Shown: positions 1 to 7,700 of the stretch, piece after piece
Layout of the letters: every line of letters starts with the position of its first letter
Numbering within the stretch: position 1 is the stretch's first letter
From: Bacillota bacterium
GTDB taxonomy: Bacteria > Bacillota_E > Sulfobacillia > Sulfobacillales > JAIMBI01
Reading direction: 5' to 3'
Length of the DNA: 9,779 bases
Assembly: GCA_021828405.1 (NCBI GenBank)
Contig: JAKARZ010000063.1
Location: 1 to 9,779 of the forward strand
Translations under genes and position numbers: made by a program
Notes under the pieces: generated by a model
The model's database searches: none
Seen by the model: only the letters and a program-made list of their open reading frames with translations
Told to the model about the DNA's origin: nothing

Positions 1-502
1 GGGGTCGGCCAAGACCACGACCCGGCGCAGTTTGCGGTCCACACCATGGAACGGTGGGGGACGGAACAAGGCCGCGCGCGGTACCCGGGCGCCCACGACC
101 TCAATCGTGGCGGATGGCGGCGGCAGCAATGCCGCCCGGGCGCGGCTGGGGAAGGTCGCGCTCCAACGCTTCGCCACCGCCAGCGGCCTCACGATCCACG
201 TCAGCCACTTCCCCCCCGGCACCAGCAAGTGGAACTATATTGAACACCGCCGGTTCAGTTTCATCAGCATGAACTGGCGGGGGCACCCGCTCACCACCTT
301 TGAAACCATCGTCGAGTGGATCGGGCACACCAAAACGCAAACGGGGCTGACGGTCTGGGCCGAGTGGGACCAGGGCACCTATCCCACGGGTATTCACATC
401 ACCCAGGCGGAGCTGGACGCCTTGGCTCTGGTATACGACACCGTCCGGGGGCAGTGGCACTACACGATTTCGCCCCAATCCGACTCAGTTATTAAACCGT
501 GA
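1..502 (+). pseudogene. ISAzo13-family transposase, 3' part, frameshifted
   Basis: This is the C-terminal part of a DDE transposase of the ISAzo13 (Rhodopirellula-type) family, which would cut and join the ends of an insertion sequence. The beginning lies outside the window. From base 1 the first frame reads a family-like stretch (VGQDHDPAQFAVHT, then GRARYPGAHDL). At about 100-104 the homology jumps to the second frame, which continues VADGGGSN, SKWNYIEHR, NWRGHPLTTFETI, TKTQTGLTV and QWHYTISPQ to a TGA at 500-502. The Asp of VADGGGSN (codon 113-115) and the Glu of YIEHR (codon 242-244) are the likely second and third catalytic acids. The frame change fits one inserted or two deleted bases, so the copy is probably inactive unless it frameshifts. 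I could not identify the terminal inverted repeat because the left end is absent. Family assignment is firm; inactivity is an inference. Confidence 0.82.
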
Positions 503-517
503 GCCCTTAGCCCTGGA

Positions 518-538
518 CTTCGGCAAGTCAAGCCGAAG
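518..538. repeat. Perfect 7-bp hairpin (CTTCGGC / GCCGAAG)
   Basis: CTTCGGC (518-524) and GCCGAAG (532-538) are exact reverse complements separated by AAGTCAA. It sits 16 bases after the transposase stop. There is no T-run on either side, so it is not a typical intrinsic terminator. It could be a subterminal structure of the IS end or a factor-independent RNA-stabilising hairpin. Its role is unknown. Confidence 0.4.
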
Positions 539-841
539 ACGGCTCTGTGCTAGACCCTATGGGATGCGGCGTGCGACAGCGCAAGGACGCAGGCGCCTCT
601 TCCATTAGTCTCGGTGAACGTCTGGGGCAACACGTTCGCCACGAGTGCTCCGCAGGCATAAGAGCCTCTTAACGAACTACAGAAGGTGCCGCTCGCGAAG
701 GATCTCGTGGCCCGGATGCCGGGGTTACTGCTGACGGGCGCCCCGTCTGCGGCGAACCAGCGTGTCCGCCAGTCCTCGGCGCAGAGGCGCGCCGAACCCG
801 GTCCCCGAAACATGCTGCAGACAGCCGGGCTACCAGACGGA

Positions 842-869
842 ATCACATCGCTTGGGGCGAAAGCGTGAT
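842..869 (-). terminator. Weak candidate terminator hairpin of the peptidase/aminotransferase operon
   Basis: CGCTT (849-853) pairs with AAGCG (861-865) around GGGGCGA. ATCA (842-845) and TGAT (866-869) extend the stem with a three-base bulge. It lies 3 bases beyond the stop codon of the minus-strand aminotransferase-like gene, the right place for transcription end. No U-tract follows in the minus direction, so it is only a possible terminator or mRNA 3' stabiliser. Confidence 0.25.
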
Positions 870-872
870 GCC

Positions 873-1754
873 TTACTCGACCGGAACTCCGGCAGAGTAG
901 GCGTACTCACGGTAACCCGCGAGGATTGCTTTCACCAAAGGTCCCGGCACGCCGTTCCCTATTTGCCGACCGTCGACCTCCACCACGGGCACCACCTCGC
1001 AAACGGTCCCGCACATGAACGCCTCGTCAGCCGTGTACACGTCCGTGAGCGACAGATCGTCTTCCAGCGCCCGTGTGGCCCCGAGTCGCTCCGCGTTGTC
1101 CAGCACCCAGGCTCGCGTCAGCCCGTTGAGGCAGTTATGCCGACGGGACGTCATGACGATCCCGTGACGCACGACGAAGAAGTTAGCCGAGTTTGTTTCC
1201 GCGACCATCCCATGGACGTCCAGCATCAGCGCCTCGTCGGCGCCCGCATGATTCGCCTCCAGTTTGGCGAGAATTTGACCGAGTTGATTGGAGCTGTGAA
1301 TTTTGGGATCGAGGCACTCCACGGCCGTTCGGCGTACGCTGGCGGTGATAAGCGTCACACCGGCTTCCCCAAATACGGGGGACTTCGGCTCAATAATCAC
1401 CACTAAGAGCGGCGCGGCCGCACCGTTCAGCCGCGGGTCCATCCCCGTCATCGATTTTTGCCCCCGGGTCAGCGTCACCCGCAGGTGGGCGTTGTCACGG
1501 AACCCATTGGCACGAACGGTGGCTTTAATGGCCTCGGCAGTCTCTGCCCTCGTTAGGGTGGGTGTAATCCCGATGGCATGCGCCGACTGATAGAGTCGCT
1601 CAATGTGGGCCTCGAGCTGCAACAGCCGCCCGCCATAAACCCGAATTCCCTCGTACACACTGTCGCCATGCTGAAATCCACTGTCCCACACCGATACCGC
1701 GGCTGCGTGGGCCGGAACGATTTTGCCGCCTACGTACACTTTCAACTCGTCCAC
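873..1754 (-). CDS. Fold-type-IV PLP aminotransferase-like protein (BCAT/D-amino-acid aminotransferase family), catalytic Lys replaced
   Basis: The 293-residue product has the full length and order of a class IV aminotransferase. Its family normally moves amino groups between branched-chain or D-amino acids and 2-oxoacids in the cytoplasm. Visible motifs are GFQHGDSVYEGIRVY (27-41), HIERL with R53 at the phosphate-site position, GADEALMLD (171-179), AETN with E186 (pyridine-nitrogen contact) and CGTVCEVVPV with T250. In the segment LDPKIHSSNQLGQILAK the position expected to be the Schiff-base Lys (as in IKSLNYL) is His153, and the following Tyr seen in BCATs is Gln157. The nearest lysines are K151 and K164. 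Start is GTG at 1752-1754, with GGAGG six bases upstream. It is the last gene of an operon, 16 bp after an M24 peptidase. The fold assignment is firm. Activity is uncertain: it may be a divergent subfamily with altered chemistry rather than an ordinary IlvE. Confidence 0.85.
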   Translation of the reverse strand: MDELKVYVGGKIVPAHAAAVSVWDSGFQHGDSVYEGIRVYGGRLLQLEAHIERLYQSAHAIGITPTLTRAETAEAIKATVRANGFRDNAHLRVTLTRGQKSMTGMDPRLNGAAAPLLVVIIEPKSPVFGEAGVTLITASVRRTAVECLDPKIHSSNQLGQILAKLEANHAGADEALMLDVHGMVAETNSANFFVVRHGIVMTSRRHNCLNGLTRAWVLDNAERLGATRALEDDLSLTDVYTADEAFMCGTVCEVVPVVEVDGRQIGNGVPGPLVKAILAGYREYAYSAGVPVE

Positions 1755-1770
1755 CCCGAACCTCCTTCGC

Positions 1771-2859
1771 TTACTGCAGCACGCGCCAGGCCTTGGCCAG
1801 GGTTGTCAGCCGTTCATGGCCACCGGGCGTGACCACCAGCGTGTCTTCGATCCGCACACCGCCCACGCCGGGAAGGTAGATCCCAGGCTCCACGGTGATA
1901 GTCATCCCCGGTTTCAACACATGGTCCGGATCCCGTCCAGCAAACGGCGGCTCGTGAACATCGAGCCCCACCCCATGGCCGGACCCGTGACCAAAGAACT
2001 CGCCGTAGCCAGCCGCCTCGATCACGCGGCGGCAGGCGCGATGCATGTCGCGGTCAAGCGCACCCGGCCGCACCGCCTCCATCCCCGCGGCCTGGGCCTC
2101 GTGGACGATGTCAAAGATGGTCCGCAGTCGCTCCGGCGCTGAGCCGACTGCGACGGTGATCGTTTCGTCCGAGCGGTAGCCCGCGCTCAGTCCACCGAAG
2201 TCGATGGTCACCAGTTCCCCATCCTGGATGACGCGGTCCGTGGGATGGGCATGTGGCTCGGACCCGCGGGGGCCGGACCCAATGACGGTCGAGAAGCCAA
2301 CCCCATCCAGGCCCAGGCGGCGCATCCCGAACTCCAGCGCCAGCGCCAGTTCCCGCTCCGTCATGCCGCGCACCCCCGCGGTCAACAGCGCCTCCAAGGC
2401 CCGGCCGGACAGATCGGCCGCCCGCCGCATCTGCGCTAACTCATCGGCGTCCTTGATGAGCCGGAGCTGTTCCACCAAGCCCACGGTCGGCTCGAACGCC
2501 ACCGTGGGCATGGCGGCTTCCCACGCCCGATACATCCCAACGGGCACCTTGTCATCTTCAACGCCGACCCTCCGGAGCCCGGCACCCGCCACCAGCTCGG
2601 CCAAGGTGTCGGTGACCGCACCACTCTGGCGCACCAGTTGACACTCGGGGGCCTCGCGCGCCGCCTGCTCAAAATAGCGAAAGTCGGTCACCAGCCACGC
2701 GTCGGCTTGGGTCACCAGCATATGCGCGGCACTGCCGGTGAACCCGCTCAGATACCGGACGTTGGCGTGGCTCAGCTGCTCGGGCGCAGCCAGCAACAAT
2801 GCCTCGACGCCTCCACGATCCATCAGGGCCCTAAGCCGTGCGAGTCGGCTCTGAGACAA
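1771..2859 (-). CDS. M24 family metallopeptidase (Xaa-Pro aminopeptidase/prolidase type), second copy
   Basis: This is a cytoplasmic metallopeptidase of the M24B family, which hydrolyses bonds involving proline near the N-terminus of peptides; some relatives act on non-peptide amides. An N-terminal creatinase-type domain (about residues 1-125, VRYLSGFTGSAAHML) is followed by the pita-bread catalytic domain. All five metal ligands are visible. Numbered from the GTG at 2868 they are D223 (TIDFGG), D234 (YRSDET), H298 (GHGSGHGVG), E327 (TVEPGIY) and E341 (RIEDT). I place the start at TTG 2857-2859 because TTAGGAGGT (2867-2875) lies 8 bases upstream of it. The longer GTG start at 2866-2868 would overlap that ribosome-binding site. 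The TTG start also matches the N-terminus of the paralogue. Length is then 362 residues. The gene lies 26 bp after its paralogue and 16 bp before the aminotransferase-like gene. The exact substrate cannot be read from sequence. Confidence 0.9.
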   Translation of the reverse strand: MSQSRLARLRALMDRGGVEALLLAAPEQLSHANVRYLSGFTGSAAHMLVTQADAWLVTDFRYFEQAAREAPECQLVRQSGAVTDTLAELVAGAGLRRVGVEDDKVPVGMYRAWEAAMPTVAFEPTVGLVEQLRLIKDADELAQMRRAADLSGRALEALLTAGVRGMTERELALALEFGMRRLGLDGVGFSTVIGSGPRGSEPHAHPTDRVIQDGELVTIDFGGLSAGYRSDETITVAVGSAPERLRTIFDIVHEAQAAGMEAVRPGALDRDMHRACRRVIEAAGYGEFFGHGSGHGVGLDVHEPPFAGRDPDHVLKPGMTITVEPGIYLPGVGGVRIEDTLVVTPGGHERLTTLAKAWRVLQ

Positions 2860-2866
2860 ATCCCCC

Positions 2867-2875
2867 ACCTCCTAA
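2867..2875 (-). promoter_or_regulatory. Strong Shine-Dalgarno site that decides a TTG start
   Basis: On the minus strand this reads TTAGGAGGT, near-perfectly complementary to the 16S 3' end. The in-frame TTG at 2857-2859 is 8 bases downstream of GGAGG. The in-frame GTG at 2866-2868 overlaps the site itself and so cannot be its initiation codon. Confidence 0.65.
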
Positions 2876-2885
2876 ATGGGCCCCC

Positions 2886-3962
2886 TCAAACCATGCACCA
2901 CTCTTTTGACAGCGTGGTCAGCCGCTCCGCCCCCGTCGCGGTCACGACGAACGTATCCTCCAGCCGCACCCCACCTATGTCGGGCAGGTAGATCCCCGGC
3001 TCTACCGTGAGCGTCATTCCCTCTTCCAAGATCTGACCTGACTTGCGCCCGCTGAAGGGCGGCTCGTGAATATCCAATCCCACCCCGTGACCCGCGCCAT
3101 GCCGGAAGGTCGGGCCATACCCGGCCTCCGTGATGAGGTCTCGGCAGGCACGGTCCACCTCGCTTGCCAGGATCCCGGGCCGTATTGCCGCAATCCCGGC
3201 CTGTTGAGCCGCGTAGACGATGTCGAAGATATCGCGAATCGGGCCTTGTACATCACCCAACGCGACGGTGACGGTTTCGTCCGAGTGATATCCGCCGCTC
3301 AGGCCACCGAAGTCGATCAGCACAATCTCACCGTCATTCATCACTTTCGTGGTGGGGCGGGAGTGGGGAAGATAGCTTCGCAGGCCGGACCCAACAATGG
3401 TGGGGAAGCTCGGGCCGTCCAAACCCCGCTCCCGCATCGCGGTCTCAAGCGCCGCCGCCAGGCTCACCTCCGTGCGGCCGCGCAGGTCGCCCAGTAGGCT
3501 CAACAGCGCTTCGTCGGCAATCTCGGCTGCACGGCGAATCTCTCCGATTTCTTCGGCGTCCTTGACCTGCCGCAGCCGCTCGACCATTCCATCCATGGTC
3601 TTCCATCTAACGTCCGGCATTATCTCCTGCCACTGGGCAAACATCGCGACCGACACCTTGTCTGCTTCAAACCCGATGGCTTTCATACCCGCGGACCGAC
3701 ACACGTCAAGTAGACCCCGCACGCCGCTGGCCCGGATCGCCTCAAACTCAGGAGCCTGAGCTGGGGCCAACTCGGTGAAGCGTGGGTCGGTGAGAAGCCA
3801 CGCGCCTGCCATCCCAACCACAGAGCAGCAGGAACATGCTTCGGTGAAGCCGCTCAAGTAGCGCACATTGCTTGTCTTGTGCGGCTCCGGCGCAACCACC
3901 ACCACCCCATCGAGGCCGGATTCCGCCATCTCCTTCCGCAATCGTTCCAGGCGCTCACTCAT
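2886..3962 (-). CDS. M24 family metallopeptidase (Xaa-Pro aminopeptidase/prolidase type), first copy
   Basis: This is a tandem paralogue of the next gene, with the same creatinase-N plus pita-bread architecture and the same expected role in cleaving proline-containing peptides in the cytoplasm. Numbered from the upstream ATG at 4007, the five metal ligands are D232 (LIDFGG), D243 (YHSDET), H307 (HGAGHGVG), E336 (TVEPGIY) and E350 (RLEDT). I prefer the start ATG at 3960-3962 (MSERLERL, 358 residues): GAAGGAAGGG lies upstream with AAGGG 8 bases away, and the product then aligns end to end with the paralogue. The ATG at 4005-4007 adds 15 residues and lacks a ribosome-binding site. An unusual cysteine cluster, ACSCCSVV, follows VRYLSGFTE where the paralogue has GSAAHML. 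It is the first gene of the minus-strand operon, with a candidate promoter about 75-100 bp upstream. Confidence 0.9.
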   Translation of the reverse strand: MSERLERLRKEMAESGLDGVVVVAPEPHKTSNVRYLSGFTEACSCCSVVGMAGAWLLTDPRFTELAPAQAPEFEAIRASGVRGLLDVCRSAGMKAIGFEADKVSVAMFAQWQEIMPDVRWKTMDGMVERLRQVKDAEEIGEIRRAAEIADEALLSLLGDLRGRTEVSLAAALETAMRERGLDGPSFPTIVGSGLRSYLPHSRPTTKVMNDGEIVLIDFGGLSGGYHSDETVTVALGDVQGPIRDIFDIVYAAQQAGIAAIRPGILASEVDRACRDLITEAGYGPTFRHGAGHGVGLDIHEPPFSGRKSGQILEEGMTLTVEPGIYLPDIGGVRLEDTFVVTATGAERLTTLSKEWCMV

Positions 3963-4037
3963 GGCTGCCACCCTTCCTTCACTGCCAGCACACTGTTGGA
4001 ACGACATGAGGCCGTCGGCTGCAACGCCATTCAGGCC

Positions 4038-4066
4038 ACCCTAAGGCTCCACTGGTAAAAGGTCAA
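4038..4066 (-). promoter_or_regulatory. Candidate sigma-70-type promoter of the peptidase operon
   Basis: On the minus strand TTGACC (4061-4066, 5/6 to the -35 consensus) is followed after exactly 17 bases by TAGGGT (4038-4043), which keeps the TA...T positions of a -10 box. Transcription would begin near 4030, about 70 bases before the preferred first start codon at 3962. It is found by eye only. Confidence 0.45.
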
Positions 4067-4077
4067 TCCTCTTACCA
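4053..4077. promoter_or_regulatory. Inverted repeat overlapping the -35 box, candidate operator
   Basis: On the minus strand the arms TGGTAAGAGG and CCTTTTACCA are separated by ATTGA. Nine of ten arm positions are complementary, and the outer TGGTAA/TTACCA is perfect. The symmetric element covers the candidate -35 box, the usual place for a repressor to block polymerase. No regulator gene is in the window, so the binding protein is unknown. As RNA it could fold, but it lies upstream of the predicted transcript start. Confidence 0.4.
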
Positions 4078-4249
4078 TCTGGCCAGGATAGCGCGTCACG
4101 TCCAGGTTCCCAGCGATGGGGTGCGCCGGGGACACAATACCTTTCCGCGTCACTTGCTGTCTCTTGCGGGCATCCTGCGGGAGACCGGTCTCGACCATCT
4201 CCTGGCGCCGACAATTTCAAGCACGGGCTCACGGTGCAAGCCCAGTTCC
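4078..4249. other. Non-coding stretch upstream of the peptidase operon
   Basis: No reading frame here resembles a known family, and none has a good ribosome-binding site. It lies between the operator-like repeat and the decayed acetyltransferase fragment. I see no RNA gene. It is probably decayed sequence or spacer. Confidence 0.4.
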
Positions 4250-4596
4250 TTAGCGCCGTTTCGGCAACGTGCAGCTCATTGCCATGCCCCCGGCCGCCGG
4301 GTTCCTCGCCTGGAGAACGCTGGACCGCTCCGTCACACGGGGCGCGCCCGGCATCATGATGCTGGCCCCGATGCCCTCCATCACCCCCGTGCCGAAGCCC
4401 TGTTGGAAGACGAAGCGATGGCGCAGAGACGACCCGCGTCCGGTTTCGTCCATGTCTTCCACATCAGCCGGACGCTGGGAGCTCGCTGCCGAGTAGCGTC
4501 CACGGGGTATACCTCTAAAGGGTCACGTCGATCGCGGCGCGACTCAGCGCCGACGCGACCCCTATTTTTCATTCCTGCCACGGCCGGCACGGCCAT
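4250..4596 (-). pseudogene. Decayed GNAT acetyltransferase copy with an intact ribosome-binding site
   Basis: Positions 4562 down to 4497 read GVASALSRAAID and then, in another frame, LEVYPVDAT. These match GVASALILAAVD and LEAYPVDAS of the intact GNAT protein encoded at 8724-9338. At DNA level about 50 of 59 aligned bases agree. A 19-base deletion between the two blocks causes the frame change. Further downstream a weaker echo, QQGFGTG...SIMM, has the same GF-to-IM spacing as the C-terminus of the intact protein; this is tentative. On the same strand an ATG at 4594-4596 has AAAGGAG (4603-4609) at 6-base spacing and opens a 71-codon frame to 4381, but its first residues (MAVPAVAGMKN) are not GNAT-like. 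I read this as a broken copy whose middle was lost. The boundaries are approximate. The homologous core is firm, the rest weak. Confidence 0.55.
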
Positions 4597-4637
4597 GACG
4601 GTCTCCTTTCGGGTTGTTCTAACCCAAGGAAGCCCGA

Positions 4638-4685
4638 GCGGGGTGCTCCTTGGTCAGGGAAACCCTCGGCCCAAGAGCACCCCGC
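4638..4685. promoter_or_regulatory. Long structured hairpin between divergent gene starts
   Basis: GCGGGGTGCTC (4638-4648) and GAGCACCCCGC (4675-4685) are perfect 11-base complements. The stem continues past a one-base bulge with TTGG/CCAA, and again with AGGG/CCCT closing on AAA. Upstream CCAAGGA (4624-4630) and CCGAG (4634-4638) could instead pair with TCCTTGG (4647-4653) and CTCGG (4665-4669), giving mutually exclusive folds as in attenuators. On the minus strand it lies 42 bases before the AAAGGAG-ATG of the decayed GNAT copy. On the plus strand it lies 108 bases before the SNF2 start. No T-box, riboswitch core or U-tract was recognised. It could also be a terminator remnant or the end of a small mobile element. 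Confidence 0.45.
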
Positions 4686-4793
4686 GCATTTTGCGCCACA
4701 TTCGCGGACACAGCCGCCACGCGCCTCATGGTGCTTGCTCGACTTTCTTCCCCGCAGACAGGAATCGCCGGGGGTGGGGACGAATATGCCCTT

Positions 4794-7700
4794 ATGAACA
4801 CGCTGCATGCCGCCAGTGACGGGATGGCCCTGGCGCTTTGGGCTGAGACATCGGATTACACCCGGCGCGCCGCCCGCGCAGCGTTGCCCAAGTTGCCTTT
4901 TGCCGTCAGGGGCGACGAGCTGACGGCGCTGGTGCAGCGCTTCTGGCCCTTCTTTGAATCACCCGCACGCCGCCAGGTGCTGTGGGTGCCCGCGGCTCCT
5001 GATGGCCCCATCCCTCCCGGTGAGGCGGCGGCTGACCCTGCTGCGGTCACTCTTCGCCCGTTCCGCGTCGCCACGGTCGCGGTGCCTCTAGAATGGTGGC
5101 CGGTGCTGTTTTCGCCCCGAGATGGTGAGGGTGCGCTCCGTCATCTGGGCGAAGGGGTGTGGGCAGACGCCTCGTGGGACGTGTGGAGTGCGCTCTTTGC
5201 CCTGGCCCAGAGCTTGGTGGTGCGCCACCAGTACTGGCCGTCCACCCGTCGCGACGGACAGGTCCTGTACGGCGAGTGGGCCCCTGAGTGGAGTCAGCAC
5301 GACCAGGACCGTGCGGCGACGCTCGCGCGGCGCCTGCCGGGGGCGGCTCGCGCCTTGACCGAGAAGGCGGATACGCCCCCCGCTCGCGACCCGCTGCAGG
5401 TGGCGGAGGCGTTCGTCACGGCCGCGGTGGACCAGTTGGTCCGAGACAGCATGGCAGACACGCCGCGGCCTCAGCGTGTTGCCGTCAGCATCCATGACCG
5501 CTGGTGCCAATCCCTGCTCGGTCCCGATGGGTTGGTGGCCGGCTCGCCCGCGGAGCTCTCCGCGCTGGAGTCTTCCGTGGCCGGGTGGTCTCGGCCCCTG
5601 ACGCTCCTGCACGCGCTGCCATTTCGACTGGTGTTTCGCGTGGTCGAGCCCACCTCTTCGGATACAGACGGCGAGGCCGATGACCCAGGGGACGGTGTCT
5701 GGCATGTGACGTTTCACGCGGTGGCGCAGAGAGACCCCAGCCTGTCCGTCGAACTGGACGACCTCTGGCGCCAACTCCAAGGCAAGAAGCGTTCCCTGGG
5801 CGACCCCTGGGACGCGGTCGCGCGGGAGCATTTGCTGTTGGCGCTGGGCCAGGCGGCGGCCGTCTCCCCCGCGGTGCGGTCGGTCCTGGGGGGCCCTGCA
5901 CCCAGCACGCTGGTCACAGACGTCGCCGGGGCGTATCGGTTTCTCACCGAGGACGCGGCTCTGCTGGAGCAGGCCGGTTTTGGCCTGGAGCTGCCCGGCT
6001 GGTGGCAGGCCAGCGCATCGGGCGTGAAGAGTCGCGCCCATGTGCGGGCCCCCATGGGAATCCCCGGCCGCTTCGGCTTGGACGCGCTGGTGGACGTGGA
6101 CTGGCAGGCGGTCTTGGGAGATGCCGTGCTCTCGCCGGAAGAACTTGAACGCTTAGCCGAAGCGAAGACGCCACTCGTGAAAATCCGAGGCGCCTGGGTG
6201 CACGTGCGGGCTGAGGATGCTGTCCGCATTCTGCAGCGGGCGCAGTCGGAAAGCCGAATGCGTGCCCGCGACGCGCTGCGCCTGGCGATGGCCGGCACAG
6301 CCTCGGCTGGCGAAGCCGACGATACGGTGGCCGGGGCCGACGTGACGGGCTGGCTGAAGGAGATGCTGGACACGCTCACGGCGGGCGGGGAGCGTACGCG
6401 AGAGGTGCTGGCGCCGCCCGCCGCTTTCTCCGGGGTCTTGCGCCCCTACCAGGCACGGGGGCTCGCGTGGCTCGGCAACCTGGCCACGTGGGGTCTTGGT
6501 GGGCTGTTGGCCGATGACATGGGGCTGGGCAAAACCGTGCAGACGCTTGCGCTCATCCAGGCGCTGCGCGAGCAGGATGCCGAGCCCCGGCCCGCACTGC
6601 TGGTGGCTCCTCCATCGATTCTGGGCAACTGGGAGGCGGAGGCGCGCCGATTCACGCCCACCCTGCCGGTGCTGATGCACCACGGGGCCGACCGCGCCGG
6701 CGGAGACGAATTCGCGGAGCTGGCGCGTGAGCAAGGGGTGGTGCTGGTGTCTTACGGCACACTCCGCCGCGACGCCGAGACGCTGCGGGAGGTTTCTTGG
6801 CGCGCCGTCATTGCCGACGAAGCCCAGGCGGTCAAGAACTACACCACCCGCACCTGGCGCGCGCTCGCGAGCATTCCCGCAGACTTCCGGCTGGCGCTCA
6901 CCGGGACGCCCGTCGAAAATCATGTAGGGGATTTGTTTTCCCTCATCGAGCAGGTCAACCCCGGGTGGCTCGGTACGGCCGCGCAGTTTCGGCGGCAGTT
7001 CCTGTTGCCCATTCACCGCGAGCATGAGGAGGGGGCGGCCGAGCGCTTGCGCGACCTGACCTCCCCGTTTATTCTGCGGCGCACCAAGACGGACCCAACT
7101 ATTGCGCCGGACCTGCCCGACAAGATTGAGATGGTGCAGTACTGCCAGCTCACCCCCGAGCAGGCGGCGCTGTACCGCGCCGTGGTCACCAACCTGGAGG
7201 ACCAGCTCCACGAGGCCGAGGGCATGGAGCGCCGCGGGGTAATCCTCACCACGCTGCTGCGCCTCAAGCAGCTCGCGAACCACCCGGCGCAGTTTCTGGG
7301 GGATGGCTCGGCACTCCCCGGCCGCTCGGGCAAGCTCGAGCGCCTCGAGGTGTTGGTGGACGAGATCTTGGACAACGGTGAGCGCGGGCTCATCTTCACC
7401 CAGTTCCGCGAAATGGGGACGCTGCTGCAGCATCACCTGCAGGAGCGCTTTGGCCGCACCGTGCTGTTCCTGCATGGCGGCGTGCCGCGGGTCGAGCGCG
7501 ACCGATTGGTGGCGCAGTTTCAGCGGGTGGACGGCGGCCCGCCCCTCTTCATTCTTTCGCTGAAGGCAGGCGGCACGGGTCTCAATCTCACGCGGGCCAA
7601 TCACGTGGTGCACTATGACCGCTGGTGGAACCCCGCCGTGGAGAATCAGGCCACCGATCGTGCCTTTCGCATCGGGCAGGTGAAGGCGGTCCGCGTGCAC

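Larger units (their letters stand above)
503..872. other. Intergenic stretch without a recognisable gene
   Basis: About 370 bases lie between the transposase stop and the end of the minus-strand operon. The open frames here are short and do not look like any family I know. No tRNA-like or rRNA-like sequence is seen. The stretch contains a small perfect hairpin near the transposase end and a weak hairpin beside the operon end, listed separately. It may be the flank of the IS insertion and decayed older sequence. Confidence 0.5.

Noticed and set aside
4528..4569. GGCGC-GACTCA-GCGCC stem followed by ATTTTT, resembling a plus-strand terminator
   Set aside because: The stem is only five bases, the T-run is about a dozen bases away, there is no plus-strand gene to terminate, and the sequence is explained by the GNAT fossil.
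4121..4819. A 232-codon plus-strand open frame in the gap upstream of the SNF2 gene
   Set aside because: It has no family resemblance and no ribosome-binding site, and it runs antisense through the GNAT remnant and the hairpin. It is probably chance.
5088..6041. A 317-codon minus-strand open frame inside the SNF2 gene
   Set aside because: It has no known motif and an arginine/glycine-rich shadow composition, opposite the N-terminal region of the helicase.
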